A stretch of DNA of 64,000 bases from Dyella sp. AtDHG13 (GCF_003201105.1 NZ_QICJ01000001.1:372001-436000); one strand, 5' to 3'; counted from the first letter of the stretch, positions 18,469 to 27,985 are shown. The notes: a model not told the origin generated them from the sequence alone. Made by a program: numbers and translations.

Positions 18469-18667
18469 GGGCGTGTATGTCGATACACAACCGAATGATG
18501 ACGCAGGCATGCGGGCAAACAGATACGGCCCTCCGGGTTGCCTTTCCCAAGCGCGCTGAGGGTGGCGCGACGCTTGAACAGGCCACCAGCCTGCCCCGCG
18601 CGCCGCACCACCCTCAGCGCGCTTGGGAAAGGCAACGAGGGCCACTTCGTGGGTGTCAACCCGCCCT
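18402..18667. mobile_element. 266-bp nested inverted-repeat element (MITE-like, no transposase)
   Basis: Perfect 29-bp terminal inverted repeats lie at 18402-18430 and 18639-18667 (starting AGGGCGGGTTGACACC). Inside are two further perfect inverted repeats: 15 bp at 18433-18447/18515-18529 and 28 bp at 18537-18564/18609-18636, plus a small GTGTAT/ATACAC hairpin at 18473-18488. A single strand could fold into a closed stem with two arms. No target-site duplication is evident and no protein is encoded. It sits between the glycosyltransferase and the PAP2 gene, supplying the end of the first and stopping 5 bp before the ribosome binding site of the second. Confidence 0.7.
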
Positions 18668-18682
18668 CCCCAGGAGAACGCC

Positions 18683-19252
18683 ATGAACACCCTGCCACCG
18701 CTGCACACGCCTGAACTCTCAGGACCGCGCTTCGCCATCGACCGCCGCATGTGCGTGGCGGCGAACCGCTGGGGCGCACGGCGCGCCGTCGGCGTGTTCT
18801 TCGGCATCATCAGCCGGCTTGGCGATGGCGTGTTCTGGTACTCGCTGATGGCCGTGCTGGCCCTGGTCGACGGCCACCGCGGCCTGCTCGCCGCCGCGCA
18901 GATGGCGATCACCGGCCTCACCGCGCTGCTGCTCTACCGTCTGCTCAAGCGCTGGACGCGCCGCCCGCGCCCGTTCCGCGCCTGCCCCGGTGTGATCGCC
19001 CACGTGCCGCCGCTGGACGAGTTCAGCTTCCCTTCGGGCCACACGCTGCAGGCGGTGAGCTTTACCGTGGTGGCGCTTGCCTGGTATCCGCTGCTCGCCC
19101 CGCTGCTGCTCACCTTCACTGCCCTGGTGGGCGCCTCGCGCGTGATCCTCGGCTTGCACTATCCGAGCGACGTGATCGCCGCCACGGCGATCGGCAGCGC
19201 GCTGGGTGCGCTGTCGCTGTGGCTGCTGCCGTTCCACGCACTGCTCGGTTGA
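18683..19252 (+). CDS. PAP2-superfamily membrane phosphatase
   Basis: A 189-residue integral membrane protein with the three PAP2 motifs: KRWTRRPRP (residues 89-97, K-x6-RP), PSGH (117-120) and SRVILGLHYPSD (152-163, with the catalytic His159). About five transmembrane helices surround them. It is expected to remove phosphate from a lipid phosphate such as phosphatidate or undecaprenyl pyrophosphate at the outer face of the inner membrane. AGGAG (18672-18676) precedes the ATG, just outside the inverted-repeat element. It follows the glycosyltransferase and may have been co-transcribed with it before the element arrived (inference). Confidence 0.88.
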   Translation: MNTLPPLHTPELSGPRFAIDRRMCVAANRWGARRAVGVFFGIISRLGDGVFWYSLMAVLALVDGHRGLLAAAQMAITGLTALLLYRLLKRWTRRPRPFRACPGVIAHVPPLDEFSFPSGHTLQAVSFTVVALAWYPLLAPLLLTFTALVGASRVILGLHYPSDVIAATAIGSALGALSLWLLPFHALLG

Positions 19253-19340
19253 TCGGAAACAACGCGACACACCAGGCAAGCGCGTGCGCATTTGCGCACC
19301 AATGCGTCGTCATCGCTTTGGCATCAGCAAGATAGCCTAC

Positions 19341-19387
19341 CTATCCACAGGCTTTTCCTGTGCGCATCCACATTCGCTGTGGAAAAC
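19341..19387. repeat. 47-bp TCCACA repeat, copy 1
   Basis: It starts CTATCCACAGG, has a second CATCCACATTCG in the middle and ends GCTGTGGAAAAC. TCCACAG (19344-19350) can pair with CTGTGGA (19377-19383). A further ~60 bp upstream (from about 19281, CGCATTTGCGCACCAATG) is shared with copy 4 and partly with copy 5. Confidence 0.8.
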
Positions 19388-19469
19388 ATTACGCAGTTCC
19401 GATGCCCGGCACTGTGCAAATCTTCGCCACGGCGTCACGAACACCTTGCGTGGCAGGCAGTTGCGATGC

Positions 19470-19516
19470 TTGTCCACAGCTTTGTTCCATCCGCATCCAC
19501 AATCGCTGTGGAAAAC
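19470..19516. repeat. 47-bp TCCACA repeat, copy 2
   Basis: Same layout as copy 1 (TTGTCCACAGC, GCATCCACAATCG, GCTGTGGAAAAC) and the same length, without the long upstream extension. Confidence 0.75.
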
Positions 19517-19582
19517 ACGCGTCGATTGATCAAGAAATCAGCACGGCGTGACAAGTGATTGTCGGCAAAGGCGTGATTCGCG

Positions 19583-19630
19583 CTTTTCCACAGGCTTATG
19601 CAGGTGGAGTCCACATGCGCTGTGGAAAAG
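19583..19630. repeat. TCCACA repeat, copy 3 (48 bp)
   Basis: CTTTTCCACAGG, then AGTCCACATGCG, then GCTGTGGAAAAG. The middle is the most diverged of the five copies and one base longer; the hairpin-forming ends are retained. Confidence 0.7.
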
Positions 19631-19746
19631 ATCATTCGCCACTCTTGTAACGGCGGCATTCCTGCATGCAAAGCCGGGCAAGCAAGGCCCTGCGCATTTG
19701 CGCATCAATGCGTCATCACCGCTTTGCCGTCAGTGACATAGCACAC

Positions 19747-19793
19747 CTATCCACAAGCTTCTCTCGCGTGCATCCACATTCGCTATGGAAAAC
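19747..19793. repeat. 47-bp TCCACA repeat, copy 4
   Basis: CTATCCACAAGC, GCATCCACATTCG, GCTATGGAAAAC. It is preceded by the long extension (from about 19690, GCGCATTTGCGCATCAATG), as in copy 1. Confidence 0.8.
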
Positions 19794-19801
19794 CGCGCAT
19801 A

Positions 19802-19830
19802 AAAAGACAGCGCCCGGAGGCGCTGTCTTT
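19802..19830 (-). terminator. Rho-independent terminator of accD
   Basis: AAAGACAGCGCC pairs with GGCGCTGTCTTT around a 4-base loop, with a T run on the minus strand. It lies 24 bp past the accD stop. Confidence 0.85.
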
Positions 19831-19853
19831 GGTGTATCGATGATCCGCGTCGA

Positions 19854-20726
19854 TCAGGCGACGCGCGGCGCCTTCATCAGGATGCCCAGCAGGTCCGCCA
19901 GCTTGTCGCGCATTTCGCGGCGATCGACGATCAGGTCGACGGCGCCATGTTCCACCAAGAACTCCGAACGCTGGAAGCCTTCCGGCAGGGTCTCGCGCAC
20001 GGTCTGCTCGATCACGCGCGGGCCGGCGAAACCGATCAGCGCCTTTGGCTCGGCGACGTTGATGTCGCCCAGCATGCCCAGGCTCGCGGACACGCCACCG
20101 GTGGTGGGGTCGGTCAGCACGCTGATATAGGGCACGCCGGCATCGCGCAGCTTGGCCAGTGCCGCCGAGGTCTTGGCCATCTGCATCAGCGAGAACAGCG
20201 ACTCCTGCATGCGCGCGCCGCCGGTGGCGGAGAAGCACACGAGCGCGCTGCGGTCGGCCAGGGCGCGCTCGGCGGCGCGGGTGAACTTCTCGCCCACCAC
20301 GGAGCCCATGGAGCCGCCCATGTAGGAGAACTCGAAGGCCACGGCCATCAGCGGACGGCCCTTCAGGCGGCCGCTCATGGCGATCAGTGCGTCTTTTTCG
20401 CCGGTGTTCTTCTGCGCGGCCACGATGCGGTCGCGATACTTCTTGGAGTCACGGAACTTGAGTGGATCGGTGGGCTCCATGCTGGCCCACAGCTCCTGCG
20501 CGGAACCCGGATCCAGAAGCGCATCCAGGCGCACGCGCGCCTCGATGGCATGGTGGTGTCCGCACTTGGGGCAGACCATCAGGTTGCGTTCCAGCTCCGG
20601 ACGGTAGAGCACCGTGCCGCAGCCATTGCACTTCTCCCATACGCCTTCGGGCACCTTGCCCTTGCCGGCGTTGCCGGTGGCTTCCGTGCGGGCACGGGGA
20701 GTCATGATTTTCTGGAGCCAGTTCAT
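19854..20726 (-). CDS. accD: Acetyl-CoA carboxylase, carboxyltransferase beta subunit
   Basis: A 290-residue subunit that, with AccA, transfers carboxyl from biotin carrier protein to acetyl-CoA, making malonyl-CoA for fatty-acid synthesis. The zinc ribbon is intact (Cys33, Cys36, Cys52, Cys55), followed by the crotonase-like domain with GGARMQES and [10 protein letters not shown]. Length and start (MNWLQKI) match the family. It follows trpA by 54 bp on the same strand, the order trpB-trpA-accD found in many gammaproteobacteria, and ends at a strong terminator. Confidence 0.97.
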   Translation of the reverse strand: MNWLQKIMTPRARTEATGNAGKGKVPEGVWEKCNGCGTVLYRPELERNLMVCPKCGHHHAIEARVRLDALLDPGSAQELWASMEPTDPLKFRDSKKYRDRIVAAQKNTGEKDALIAMSGRLKGRPLMAVAFEFSYMGGSMGSVVGEKFTRAAERALADRSALVCFSATGGARMQESLFSLMQMAKTSAALAKLRDAGVPYISVLTDPTTGGVSASLGMLGDINVAEPKALIGFAGPRVIEQTVRETLPEGFQRSEFLVEHGAVDLIVDRREMRDKLADLLGILMKAPRVA

Positions 20727-20780
20727 CGCAACACCTCAAACGTTCATGACGCGACGCCGCGTCACGAACGCAGCGTGTTC

Positions 20781-21581
20781 TCAATGCGCATCCAGCGCGG
20801 CGCGGATGGGCGCCAGGAAATCCCTGGCCCGCGCGGTGGCGTCGTCGACGCCTTCCGCGCCTGCCAGGCGCTCCACCAGCGCGGTGCCGATCACCACCGC
20901 ATCCGCAAACCCGGCAATGGCCTTGGCCGACTGCGCATCGCGCACGCCGAAACCCACGGCCACCGGCGCTTTCGACTTCGACCGGATATCCGCGACGCGG
21001 CTGGCGATGTCGCTGGTGCTCAACCGCGCCGCACCGGTGATGCCGGTGAACGAGACATAGTACAGGAAACCCTCGGCCGACCCGCACAACTGCACCATAC
21101 GCGCGGGTGCGGTGGTGGGCGCGGCAAGCAGGATCCGCTGCAGGCCGGCCTTGCGCAAAGGCTCGAGCACGGCCGATTCCTCCAGCGGGCAATCCACCAC
21201 CAGCACTCCGTCCACGCCGGCTTGCACAGCCTCCGTGGCGAAGCGTTCGTAGCCGTGGATCTCCAGCGGATTCAGGTAGCCCATCAGCACCACGGGCGTA
21301 TCGCCGTCGCGCTGGCGGAACTGCGCCACCCAGCCGAGCACGTCGGCCAGGCCCACGCCCTTGGCGATGGCACGCTCGCCGGCGTGCTGGATCACCGGGC
21401 CATCGGCCATGGGATCGGAAAACGGCACGCCCAGCTCGATCACGTCGGCGCCCGCGGCCACCAGCGCATGCATCAGCGCCACGACGTGCTCGGGAGACGG
21501 ATCGCCCGCGGTCACGAACGGGATGAGGCCGGTGCGGCCCTCCGTTTTCAGCTTGGCAAAACGACGGTCGATGCGGCTCAT
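20781..21581 (-). CDS. trpA: Tryptophan synthase alpha subunit
   Basis: A 266-residue TIM barrel that cleaves indole-3-glycerol phosphate to indole and glyceraldehyde-3-phosphate and passes indole to TrpB. The catalytic residues are in the usual places: Glu49 ([11 protein letters not shown]) and Asp60 (MADG). The ATG at 21581 overlaps the trpB stop by 4 bases, so the pair is translationally coupled. Length is typical. Confidence 0.97.
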   Translation of the reverse strand: MSRIDRRFAKLKTEGRTGLIPFVTAGDPSPEHVVALMHALVAAGADVIELGVPFSDPMADGPVIQHAGERAIAKGVGLADVLGWVAQFRQRDGDTPVVLMGYLNPLEIHGYERFATEAVQAGVDGVLVVDCPLEESAVLEPLRKAGLQRILLAAPTTAPARMVQLCGSAEGFLYYVSFTGITGAARLSTSDIASRVADIRSKSKAPVAVGFGVRDAQSAKAIAGFADAVVIGTALVERLAGAEGVDDATARARDFLAPIRAALDAH

Positions 21582-22786
21582 ACCTGCACTCCTTCGCGAG
21601 CAGCAATGGTGTGCACGTCCTTGTCGCCGCGACCGGACAGGTTGCACAGCACCAGTCCGTCCTTCGGATATTCGCGCGCCAGCTTGATCGCCTGCGCCAC
21701 CGCGTGGCTGGATTCCAGCGCGGCGAGAATGCCTTCGGTGCGCGCCAGCAGATGGAAGGCTTCCAGTGCTTCGTCGTCGGTCACGCCGACGTATTCGGCG
21801 CGACCCGCATCCTTCAGGAACGCATGCTCCGGCCCCACGCCCGGGTAGTCGAGCCCGGCAGAGACGGAATGTGTTTCGGTGATCTGTCCGTTGTCGTCGC
21901 ACAGCACGTAGGTGCGGTTGCCGTGCAGTACGCCCGGACGGCCCGCCGCCAGCGAGGCCGCGTGATGCCCGGTGGCGATGCCCTCGCCCGCCGCTTCCGC
22001 GCCGACGATGCGCACGCCCTTGTCGTTAAGAAAGGCGTGGAACAAGCCGATGGCATTGGAGCCGCCACCCACGCAGGCGGTGATCACGTCCGGCAAGCGG
22101 CCAAACTGTTCCTGCACCTGCGCGCGCGCCTCGCGGCCCACGATGGCGTTGAAGTCGCGCACCATCAGCGGATACGGATGCGGCCCGGCCACGGTGCCGA
22201 TGATGTAGAAGGTGTCGGCCACGTTGGTGACCCAGTCGCGCATGGCTTCGTTGAGCGCGTCCTTGAGCGTCTTCGAACCCGAAGTGACGGACACCACTTC
22301 CGCGCCCAGCAGCTTCATACGGTAGACGTTGATCTTCTGGCGCTCGATATCCACCGCGCCCATGTACACCACGCACTTGAGGCCGAAGCGCGCCGCCACC
22401 GTGGCGCTGGCCACGCCGTGCTGGCCCGCGCCCGTTTCCGCGATGATGCGCGGCTTGCCCATGCGCCGGGCGACCAGGGCCTGGCCGATGGTGTTGTTGA
22501 TCTTGTGCGCGCCGGTGTGGTTCAGGTCCTCGCGCTTGAGCAGGATGCGCGCGCCGCCCACGTGCTGGCTCAACCGCTCGGCGTAGTACACCGGGCTGGG
22601 ACGGCCCACGTAGTACTTCAGGTCGCGGTCCAGCTCGGCGATGAAGTCGGGATCCTGCCGCAGGCGCAGGTAGGCCTCGGTCAGCTCGGCCAGCGGGGCC
22701 ATCAGGGTTTCGGCGACGTAGCTGCCGCCGTACTGGCCGAAGCGCCCGTGCTCGTCCGGGTAGGCGCTGAAATCGATCGTGCTCAT
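21578..22786 (-). CDS. trpB: Tryptophan synthase beta subunit
   Basis: A 402-residue pyridoxal-phosphate enzyme that joins indole and serine to tryptophan. The PLP lysine is Lys95 in [15 protein letters not shown], the phosphate-binding [10 protein letters not shown] and GRGDKD are present. The start [10 protein letters not shown] at 22786 fits TrpB; the open frame upstream runs through the divergent LysR gene and is not used. It faces the LysR gene across a 103-bp gap that should hold the promoter and activator site. Confidence 0.97.
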   Translation of the reverse strand: MSTIDFSAYPDEHGRFGQYGGSYVAETLMAPLAELTEAYLRLRQDPDFIAELDRDLKYYVGRPSPVYYAERLSQHVGGARILLKREDLNHTGAHKINNTIGQALVARRMGKPRIIAETGAGQHGVASATVAARFGLKCVVYMGAVDIERQKINVYRMKLLGAEVVSVTSGSKTLKDALNEAMRDWVTNVADTFYIIGTVAGPHPYPLMVRDFNAIVGREARAQVQEQFGRLPDVITACVGGGSNAIGLFHAFLNDKGVRIVGAEAAGEGIATGHHAASLAAGRPGVLHGNRTYVLCDDNGQITETHSVSAGLDYPGVGPEHAFLKDAGRAEYVGVTDDEALEAFHLLARTEGILAALESSHAVAQAIKLAREYPKDGLVLCNLSGRGDKDVHTIAAREGVQV

Positions 22787-22889
22787 GGGCGTCGGAAAGT
22801 CACAGGAGAAGGCGCCCAAGCTACCCCAAAGCGCCCGTGGCAAAAAGCGATATGATGGCCGGCATCCGTCAGAAAAACTCACACGTGCC

Positions 22890-23786
22890 ATGCCCCGCGC
22901 CCTACCTTCGCTCAATGCCCTGCTCGCCTTCGAGGCCGCCGCCCGGCTCGGCAGCGTGAGCCGCGCCGCCACCGAATTGCACGTCACCCACGGCGCCGTG
23001 AGTCGCCACATCCGCGCGCTGGAGGAAGACCTGCGCACCGCCCTGTTCCAGCGGCAGGGGCGCGGCCTGGTGCTGACCCCGGCCGGGCAGCGCCTGCGCG
23101 ACACCAGCACTAGCGCTTTCGCCCAGTTGCGCGACACCTGCGACGAGCTGCGCACCGGCACCGCCCACATGCCCTTCGTGCTGGGCTGCCCGGTAAGCCT
23201 GCTGGCCCGCTGGATGATTCCCCGGCTGGAGCGCCTGATGGCCGAACTGCCGGAACTGGACCTGCACCTGCGCCCGCAGGAAACCGCCTTCGACGAATCG
23301 CTGGCCGGGCTCGATGCCGCCGTGATGGCCGGCGAGCCGCCGTGGCCGCCGGGCTGGCGCGTGCATCCGCTGGCCCATGAACGCATCGGCCCGGTCGCCA
23401 GCCCCGCCTTCGCCAAGGCGCATCGCCTGGTCCGCAGCCGCCCGCAGGCGCTCCACGATCAGGCGCTGCTGCACACCCTGTCGCGGCCCGACGCGTGGCC
23501 AAGCTGGGCGGAAAGCATGCACCTGCCCGCCAAGCGGCTGAAGCCCGGCCAGGGCTATCCGCACCTCTATCACATGATCGAAGCTGCCGTGGCCGGCCGT
23601 GGCGTGGCCATCGCGCCCGAACCGCTGGTCGCCGACGACCTGGCTTCCGGCCGTCTCATCGCGCCCTGGGGTTTCCAGGACATCCGCGCGCAGTGGATCC
23701 TGGCGACGCCTGCACGCATCTCCGATCCGCGCGCCGAACCACTGGCCGCGTGGCTCAAGGCTTCGTTCGCCGATCAGGGCCAGTAG
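22890..23786 (+). CDS. LysR-type regulator, probable trpBA activator (TrpI-like)
   Basis: A 298-residue LysR regulator. The N-terminal winged helix ([20 protein letters not shown]..., about 5-65) is followed by a periplasmic-binding-like effector domain (about 90-290). It is divergent from trpB, the arrangement of Pseudomonas trpI, whose product activates trpBA with indoleglycerol phosphate. Sequence style ([31 protein letters not shown]) is like GcvA/TrpI. The trp role rests on position, not on visible ligand residues. The 103-bp divergent spacer has no T-N11-A site that I could assign with confidence. Confidence 0.8.
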   Translation: MPRALPSLNALLAFEAAARLGSVSRAATELHVTHGAVSRHIRALEEDLRTALFQRQGRGLVLTPAGQRLRDTSTSAFAQLRDTCDELRTGTAHMPFVLGCPVSLLARWMIPRLERLMAELPELDLHLRPQETAFDESLAGLDAAVMAGEPPWPPGWRVHPLAHERIGPVASPAFAKAHRLVRSRPQALHDQALLHTLSRPDAWPSWAESMHLPAKRLKPGQGYPHLYHMIEAAVAGRGVAIAPEPLVADDLASGRLIAPWGFQDIRAQWILATPARISDPRAEPLAAWLKASFADQGQ

Positions 23787-23853
23787 CCGGCGCGGTGTGC
23801 GCAATCGCGCGCCAGCGTGTCGCGATGCCTTTGGCATCAGTGGGATAGGTCAC

Positions 23854-23900
23854 CTATCCACAGTGTTTTCCAGCAGGCATCCACATTGGCTGTGGAAAAC
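23854..23900. repeat. 47-bp TCCACA repeat, copy 5
   Basis: CTATCCACAG, GCATCCACATTGG, GCTGTGGAAAAC. It lies between the LysR gene and trpF, 4 kb from the other copies, with part of the upstream extension (GGCATCAGTGGGATAGGTCA, about 23833-23852). Confidence 0.8.
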
Positions 23901-23918
23901 TGCGTCGCCGGTGGCGGG

Positions 23919-24566
23919 CTAGCGGCGAGTCACATCCGGCTCGATCGAGCTGTCCGCCTCGCGCACCGCATGGATGAAACCGGCCAGCTTGCGGGCGTCC
24001 TTGATGCCCGGCGCCGATTCGATGCCGCTGGCGACATCGACGCCCCAAGGGTGGGCGAGCCGCACGGCCTGGGCCACGTTGGCCGGATTAAGGCCGCCCG
24101 CAAGAATCAAGGGCTGCGTCAAGTCGCGCGGCATCAGCGACCAGTCGAATGCCTTGCCGCTGCCGCCGGCTTCGCCCAGGCCGTGTCCGTCCAGAAGCAG
24201 GCCGGCCGCACCGGGATAGCGTTGCAGTTGGGGCAGCGCCGCCGCGCCCTCGCCCATCGCCATGGCCTTGAGGTAATGAAGCCCGAACTGCGCGCACCAG
24301 TCGTCCGGTTCCGCGCCATGGAACTGCGCCATGTCCGGCCGGATCGCCTCGATGGCTTCACGCACAAAGCCCGCGTCGTCGTCCATGAACAAGGCCACCG
24401 TGGTGACGAACGGCGGCATGGCGCGCACGATGGTTTGCGCCTGCTCCACGGAGACGCGCCGCTTGCTGCGTGCCGTCAGCACGACGCCGATGGCATCCGC
24501 GCCCTGCTGCGCGGCGAACAGGGCGTCCTCCACGCGGGTCATGCCGCAGCATTTGATGCGCGTCAT
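23919..24566 (-). CDS. trpF: Phosphoribosylanthranilate isomerase
   Basis: A 215-residue TIM barrel that converts N-(5-phosphoribosyl)anthranilate to the deoxyribulose phosphate form, the third step from chorismate to tryptophan. The N-terminal KCCGMTR has the catalytic Cys; the C-terminal phosphate-binding AGGLNPANV and VDVASGIES are present. The ATG at 24566 overlaps the truA stop by 4 bases. In the ancestral order trpF leads to trpB; here the LysR gene and a TCCACA repeat lie between them. Confidence 0.96.
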   Translation of the reverse strand: MTRIKCCGMTRVEDALFAAQQGADAIGVVLTARSKRRVSVEQAQTIVRAMPPFVTTVALFMDDDAGFVREAIEAIRPDMAQFHGAEPDDWCAQFGLHYLKAMAMGEGAAALPQLQRYPGAAGLLLDGHGLGEAGGSGKAFDWSLMPRDLTQPLILAGGLNPANVAQAVRLAHPWGVDVASGIESAPGIKDARKLAGFIHAVREADSSIEPDVTRR

Positions 24567-25330
24567 TGGCTGACCTCGGCCGGCAGGCCCCATTGCGCCT
24601 CGTAGCGCGGCCCCAGAAAGGTCAGGCCCGACGCGGGCGCGGTAGGACCGGCCACTTCGCGGTTTCGCCCTTCCAGCAGCTCGCGCATCCACGTCACCGG
24701 CTGCTCGCCACGACCGATCGGCAACAGCGAGCCGACGATGTTGCGCACCATGTGATGCAGGAAGGCATTGGCCTCGATCTCCACGATGACCTGTTCTTCG
24801 TCGCGACGCACACTCACTGCCAGCACCTCGCGCCGGGCGTGCTTGGCCTGGCAGGAAATGGCGCGGAACGCGCTGAAATCGTGCTCGCCCACGATGGCCT
24901 GCGCCGCCTCGTGCATGCGCGCGGCGTCGAGCGGCAGACGCTCCCAGGTGACGTAGCGGCCTTCGAGCGCGGCGCGCACCTGGCGGTTGAGGATGCGGTA
25001 GCGGTAGCGCCGGCTGCGCGCCGAAAAACGCGCGTGGAAGGTCGGTTCCACCGGTTGCGCCCACAGCACCGCGACCGTGGAAGGCAGGTTGGAACAGGTG
25101 CCCAACACCCAGCCGCGCATGTCGCGCTGGACGTCGGTGTCGAAATGCACCACCTGGCAACGCCCGTGCACGCCGGCATCGGTGCGCCCCGCGCAGGTCA
25201 CTTCAATCGGCTGGGCCGCGACGGACGACAGCGCACGCTCCAAAGCACCCTGCACGGTTTCCCCGTGAGTGAGCCGTTGCCAGCCGGAGAACTCGGTGCC
25301 GTCGTATTCGATACCCAGGGCGATGCGCAT
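24563..25330 (-). CDS. truA: tRNA pseudouridine(38-40) synthase
   Basis: A 255-residue enzyme that makes pseudouridine in the anticodon arm of tRNAs. The catalytic Asp51 is in [10 protein letters not shown], and [13 protein letters not shown] is the typical C-terminal signature. The ATG at 25330 ([11 protein letters not shown]) was chosen because TruA proteins begin there; 11 further codons are open upstream. It lies between fimV and trpF, as in Pseudomonas. Confidence 0.96.
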   Translation of the reverse strand: MRIALGIEYDGTEFSGWQRLTHGETVQGALERALSSVAAQPIEVTCAGRTDAGVHGRCQVVHFDTDVQRDMRGWVLGTCSNLPSTVAVLWAQPVEPTFHARFSARSRRYRYRILNRQVRAALEGRYVTWERLPLDAARMHEAAQAIVGEHDFSAFRAISCQAKHARREVLAVSVRRDEEQVIVEIEANAFLHHMVRNIVGSLLPIGRGEQPVTWMRELLEGRNREVAGPTAPASGLTFLGPRYEAQWGLPAEVSQ

Positions 25331-25385
25331 GAAATCCAGTGAAAACAGCCAGCGGAAGCGCAAAGGTTAGCAGGCCCGAAACGCA

Positions 25386-25411
25386 CACGGGCCGGCAAAG
25401 GCCGGCCCGTG
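25386..25411 (-). terminator. GC-rich hairpin after fimV
   Basis: CACGGGCCGGC (25386-25396) pairs perfectly with GCCGGCCCGTG (25401-25411). It lies 25 bp past the fimV stop. The T tract on the minus strand is weak, so termination may be partial, allowing read-through to truA. Confidence 0.55.
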
Positions 25412-25435
25412 CGGGGTGTTACGGGAAAGGCGGTA

Positions 25436-27829
25436 TCAGCGGATGCTTTCGAGCAGGCGCTTGGCCACGTCCTTCTGCATCTGCGAACCCTCGTGCATGA
25501 CTTCTTCCAGCATGGCCTGTGCGCCATCCGGATCGCCCATGTCGAGGTAGGCGCGCGCCAGATCGAGCTTGGTGTCCACCGGATCGTCGGTGAGCTGCCC
25601 ACCCAGGTCATGGTCCAGTTCGTGGCTCAGGCCACTGGCCAGATCGTTGTCGACGATGTCGTGGCCGAAGCCGTGATCCGTAGCGTGGGCATGCAGCGGC
25701 TTCTCTTCCGCCTCGTCGGCCTCGGGCTCCGCGAAGTGCCAGGTGGAGGCATGCACGTCGTGTTCTTCCTGCGCTTCCTCGCGGCTCGCCGGTGCCGGGG
25801 CGCTGGCGTGCGACTGGGCCGGCTTCGGGGTCAGGTCGAAATCGAAGTGATAGCCGCTGACCTTGGGCGCATTGGGAGCGGACGACGCCGGAAGCGGCGG
25901 CGGCGTTTCGTCGTGATCCTTGGCGTAGGCGCCCAGGTCGAAATGGTCCAGCGCCTCGTGTTCGTCCCCCACGTGCGCACGCGGCGCCCCGTGGGCAAAC
26001 AGCGGGTGCTCGGGCACCAGGTCTTCGCCCATGTGCACCACATCCACCCATTCCGGCTGCTGCGGGTCGGTGATGTGGGCGTGCATGGCTTCCGCGGCGG
26101 CCTCGAAATGCTCGACGTCGCGGCGGCTGTAATAGAGGCTGACCAGTTCCAGGTGCAGGCCGATGTCGTCCGGATGCTCGGCGAGCTGGTCGAGCAGTTC
26201 GTCCTGGTCGTGGTCGGCGCCATCTACGCCGTCCGCCGGCATGGTGCCGAAGCGGTCGGCCAGCGACGACGTGCCGGCCGCGGCGGCCGGGGTCGCCGCC
26301 TTGCGGCTGCGCCCACGCAGGGCGGCCAGCAGGCCGAGCAGGATGACGCCGGCACCGGCGCCCCATGCCCAGGTCTGCATGTACCAAGGTTCTTCGTCAG
26401 CAACCGGCGCAGGCTTGGCGGCGGGCTTCACCGCCGGTGTCGCCGGCGCGGGCTTGGCCGCGGCCACCGGGGCCGAGCTGGCGTGCGCCGGCGCGGCGGC
26501 GCTGGATGCCGTAGCGGCAGCGGTGGCGGGTGCGCTCGCGGCCGCGGCCGGCTCGTTGGCCTTGACCACCGTCTCCACCTCGGGTGCCTTGGCCGATGCG
26601 GCCTTGGCGGGCGAGACCGGCGCCGTGGCGGCCACCGCAGGCTGGCCGGCGGCCTTGCGGGCTTCGGCCAGCTTGTGCTGCAGGTCGGCGATCTCGGAAT
26701 CCTTCAGCGACAACAGGCGCTGGTTCTTGCCGTTGATGTCTTCCAGATCCTTCAGGCGCGACTTGAGTTCGTCCCCCTGCTTGGTCAGCGAGGCCAGGGC
26801 TTCCTGGCTGCGCAGCAGATCCTGGTGCAGGGCCGCCATGCCCTTCTCGGCGGCGGCCTTGTCACCCTTGCCGCCACGGCCGGCGGCATTGTCCGAACCC
26901 TCCTTGGCGGGAACCAGGGCAAGGTGATCGCCCGCCGGCGCTGCCGCGGCAGGCGCGGAGGAGGCGTTGGCGCGCGTACCGGCGTCGGCGACCGTGGTCG
27001 GCACCTTGGCGGCGCCGGAGCGCCAGTCGCTGTTCTGGCGACGCACTTCGGCCAGGGCGGCCGCGGCGGCCATGGCCTGCGCGTCGTCCTTGGTCGGCAC
27101 GCGTAGCACCGCGCCGCTCTTCAGGGCGTTGATGTTGTCGCGGTAGAAGGCGTCCGGGTTGGCCGTCTTCAGCGCGATCAGCATCTGGTTCATGTCCACG
27201 CCGGCCGGCGCGGTTTCATGGGCGATGGCGGACAGCGTCTGGCCGCTCTCGACCGTGTAGGTGCCGCCACCGGCCGCACGCGGCGCCGGCGCGGGACGGG
27301 CCGGCTTGGCTTCCGGAGCCGGAGCCGCGGCCGTGGACTCGCTGCTGGACGCGGCCGGCGGCGTCGCCATCGCGCGGCGGGACGCCTTGCCGCCCGACTG
27401 CGTCGGTGCGCGGGTCGCGGGCACGTTGCCGGCAGCGCTGCCGGGTGGATCGAGCAGGATGGTGAATTCGCGCAGGCTCTTGCCGGCGGCGTTGTTCACT
27501 TCGACCAGCAGGTCGAGGTAGGGATCGTTGACCGGCGCGGCGCTGGTGATGCGGATCACCTTCCTGCCGTTGGCGCCGTCGACCACCGCGAACCGGAGGG
27601 GAACCGTCGGGCCGGCCGCGACGCCCGCCTGGGCGGCGTCCTCGGAGGACGCAAGCCGGGCGGTGAGGTTCTGCAGCTCGGCCGGGCTGTCGGGGTTGAC
27701 CGGGATTTCGGCCAGCAGCGGCTGCCCCAGGGCGGATTTCACCTGGATCTGGCCCAGCTCCAGAGCGGCCGCCTGGCTACTGCCGAGGGCGAGCGCCAGC
27801 AGTATCGACAGCTTCAACGAACGATTCAT
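25436..27829 (-). CDS. fimV: FimV-like inner-membrane protein with LysM domain
   Basis: A 797-residue protein with signal peptide (1-22), the FimV N-terminal domain (LELGQIQVKSALGQPLLAEI), a peptidoglycan-binding LysM (about 190-245, YTVESGQTLSAIAHE), a coiled coil (about 330-392), an Ala/Pro linker, one transmembrane helix (about 488-506) and a cytoplasmic acidic part ending in the conserved FimV C-terminal TPR-like helix pair. In Pseudomonas FimV organises polar type IV pilus and secretion assembly and cAMP signalling at the pole. It is shorter than the ~920-residue Pseudomonas protein. The start is the ATG at 27829; position between asd and truA supports the call. Confidence 0.9.
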   Translation of the reverse strand: MNRSLKLSILLALALGSSQAAALELGQIQVKSALGQPLLAEIPVNPDSPAELQNLTARLASSEDAAQAGVAAGPTVPLRFAVVDGANGRKVIRITSAAPVNDPYLDLLVEVNNAAGKSLREFTILLDPPGSAAGNVPATRAPTQSGGKASRRAMATPPAASSSESTAAAPAPEAKPARPAPAPRAAGGGTYTVESGQTLSAIAHETAPAGVDMNQMLIALKTANPDAFYRDNINALKSGAVLRVPTKDDAQAMAAAAALAEVRRQNSDWRSGAAKVPTTVADAGTRANASSAPAAAAPAGDHLALVPAKEGSDNAAGRGGKGDKAAAEKGMAALHQDLLRSQEALASLTKQGDELKSRLKDLEDINGKNQRLLSLKDSEIADLQHKLAEARKAAGQPAVAATAPVSPAKAASAKAPEVETVVKANEPAAAASAPATAAATASSAAAPAHASSAPVAAAKPAPATPAVKPAAKPAPVADEEPWYMQTWAWGAGAGVILLGLLAALRGRSRKAATPAAAAGTSSLADRFGTMPADGVDGADHDQDELLDQLAEHPDDIGLHLELVSLYYSRRDVEHFEAAAEAMHAHITDPQQPEWVDVVHMGEDLVPEHPLFAHGAPRAHVGDEHEALDHFDLGAYAKDHDETPPPLPASSAPNAPKVSGYHFDFDLTPKPAQSHASAPAPASREEAQEEHDVHASTWHFAEPEADEAEEKPLHAHATDHGFGHDIVDNDLASGLSHELDHDLGGQLTDDPVDTKLDLARAYLDMGDPDGAQAMLEEVMHEGSQMQKDVAKRLLESIR

Positions 27830-27904
27830 CGTGTTTTCCCCCGAACGACCCCGTGACATTCTTATCGGCACACCGAAACACGGCAGCACCCGCAACGAGG
27901 CGTC

Positions 27905-27960
27905 ACTTTAGTTAGATACAAGCCAATCAACAATAGCGTTGATCAGTATTTACAGCACCT
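27905..27960 (-). promoter_or_regulatory. AT-rich fimV leader with a short inverted repeat
   Basis: This is the most AT-rich stretch of the region and lies 75-130 bp upstream of fimV. ATCAAC (27926-27931) and GTTGAT (27938-27943) form an inverted repeat. It is the likeliest place for a fimV promoter, but no convincing -35/-10 pair was found. Confidence 0.3.
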
Positions 27961-27985
27961 TGCTGGCGCTTCTTCTCGTGGGACA

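Larger units (their letters stand above)
19253..19853. other. 600-bp spacer with four TCCACA repeats, no supported gene
   Basis: No gene is supported between the PAP2 phosphatase (+) and accD (-). Open frames present here translate the repeats themselves (recurring phrases such as LSTxFSxxHPHSLWKT) and are not believed. Four copies of a 47-bp repeat and the accD terminator fill the space. Composition is more AT-rich than the flanking genes. Confidence 0.7.

Noticed and set aside
19341-19793. A replication origin suggested by TATCCACA (DnaA-box-like) motifs
   Set aside because: The motifs have one mismatch to the box, sit in a dispersed repeat with a fifth copy 4 kb away, and no dnaA, dnaN, gyrB or parAB genes are near.
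19206-19816. Short open frames between the PAP2 gene and accD with repeated HPHSLWKT peptides
   Set aside because: The recurring peptides come from the 47-bp DNA repeats; no start site or domain supports them.
19341-23900. CRISPR array from the regularly repeated 47-mers
   Set aside because: Spacing is irregular (about 110-160 bp, then 4 kb), the copies vary, and no cas genes are present.
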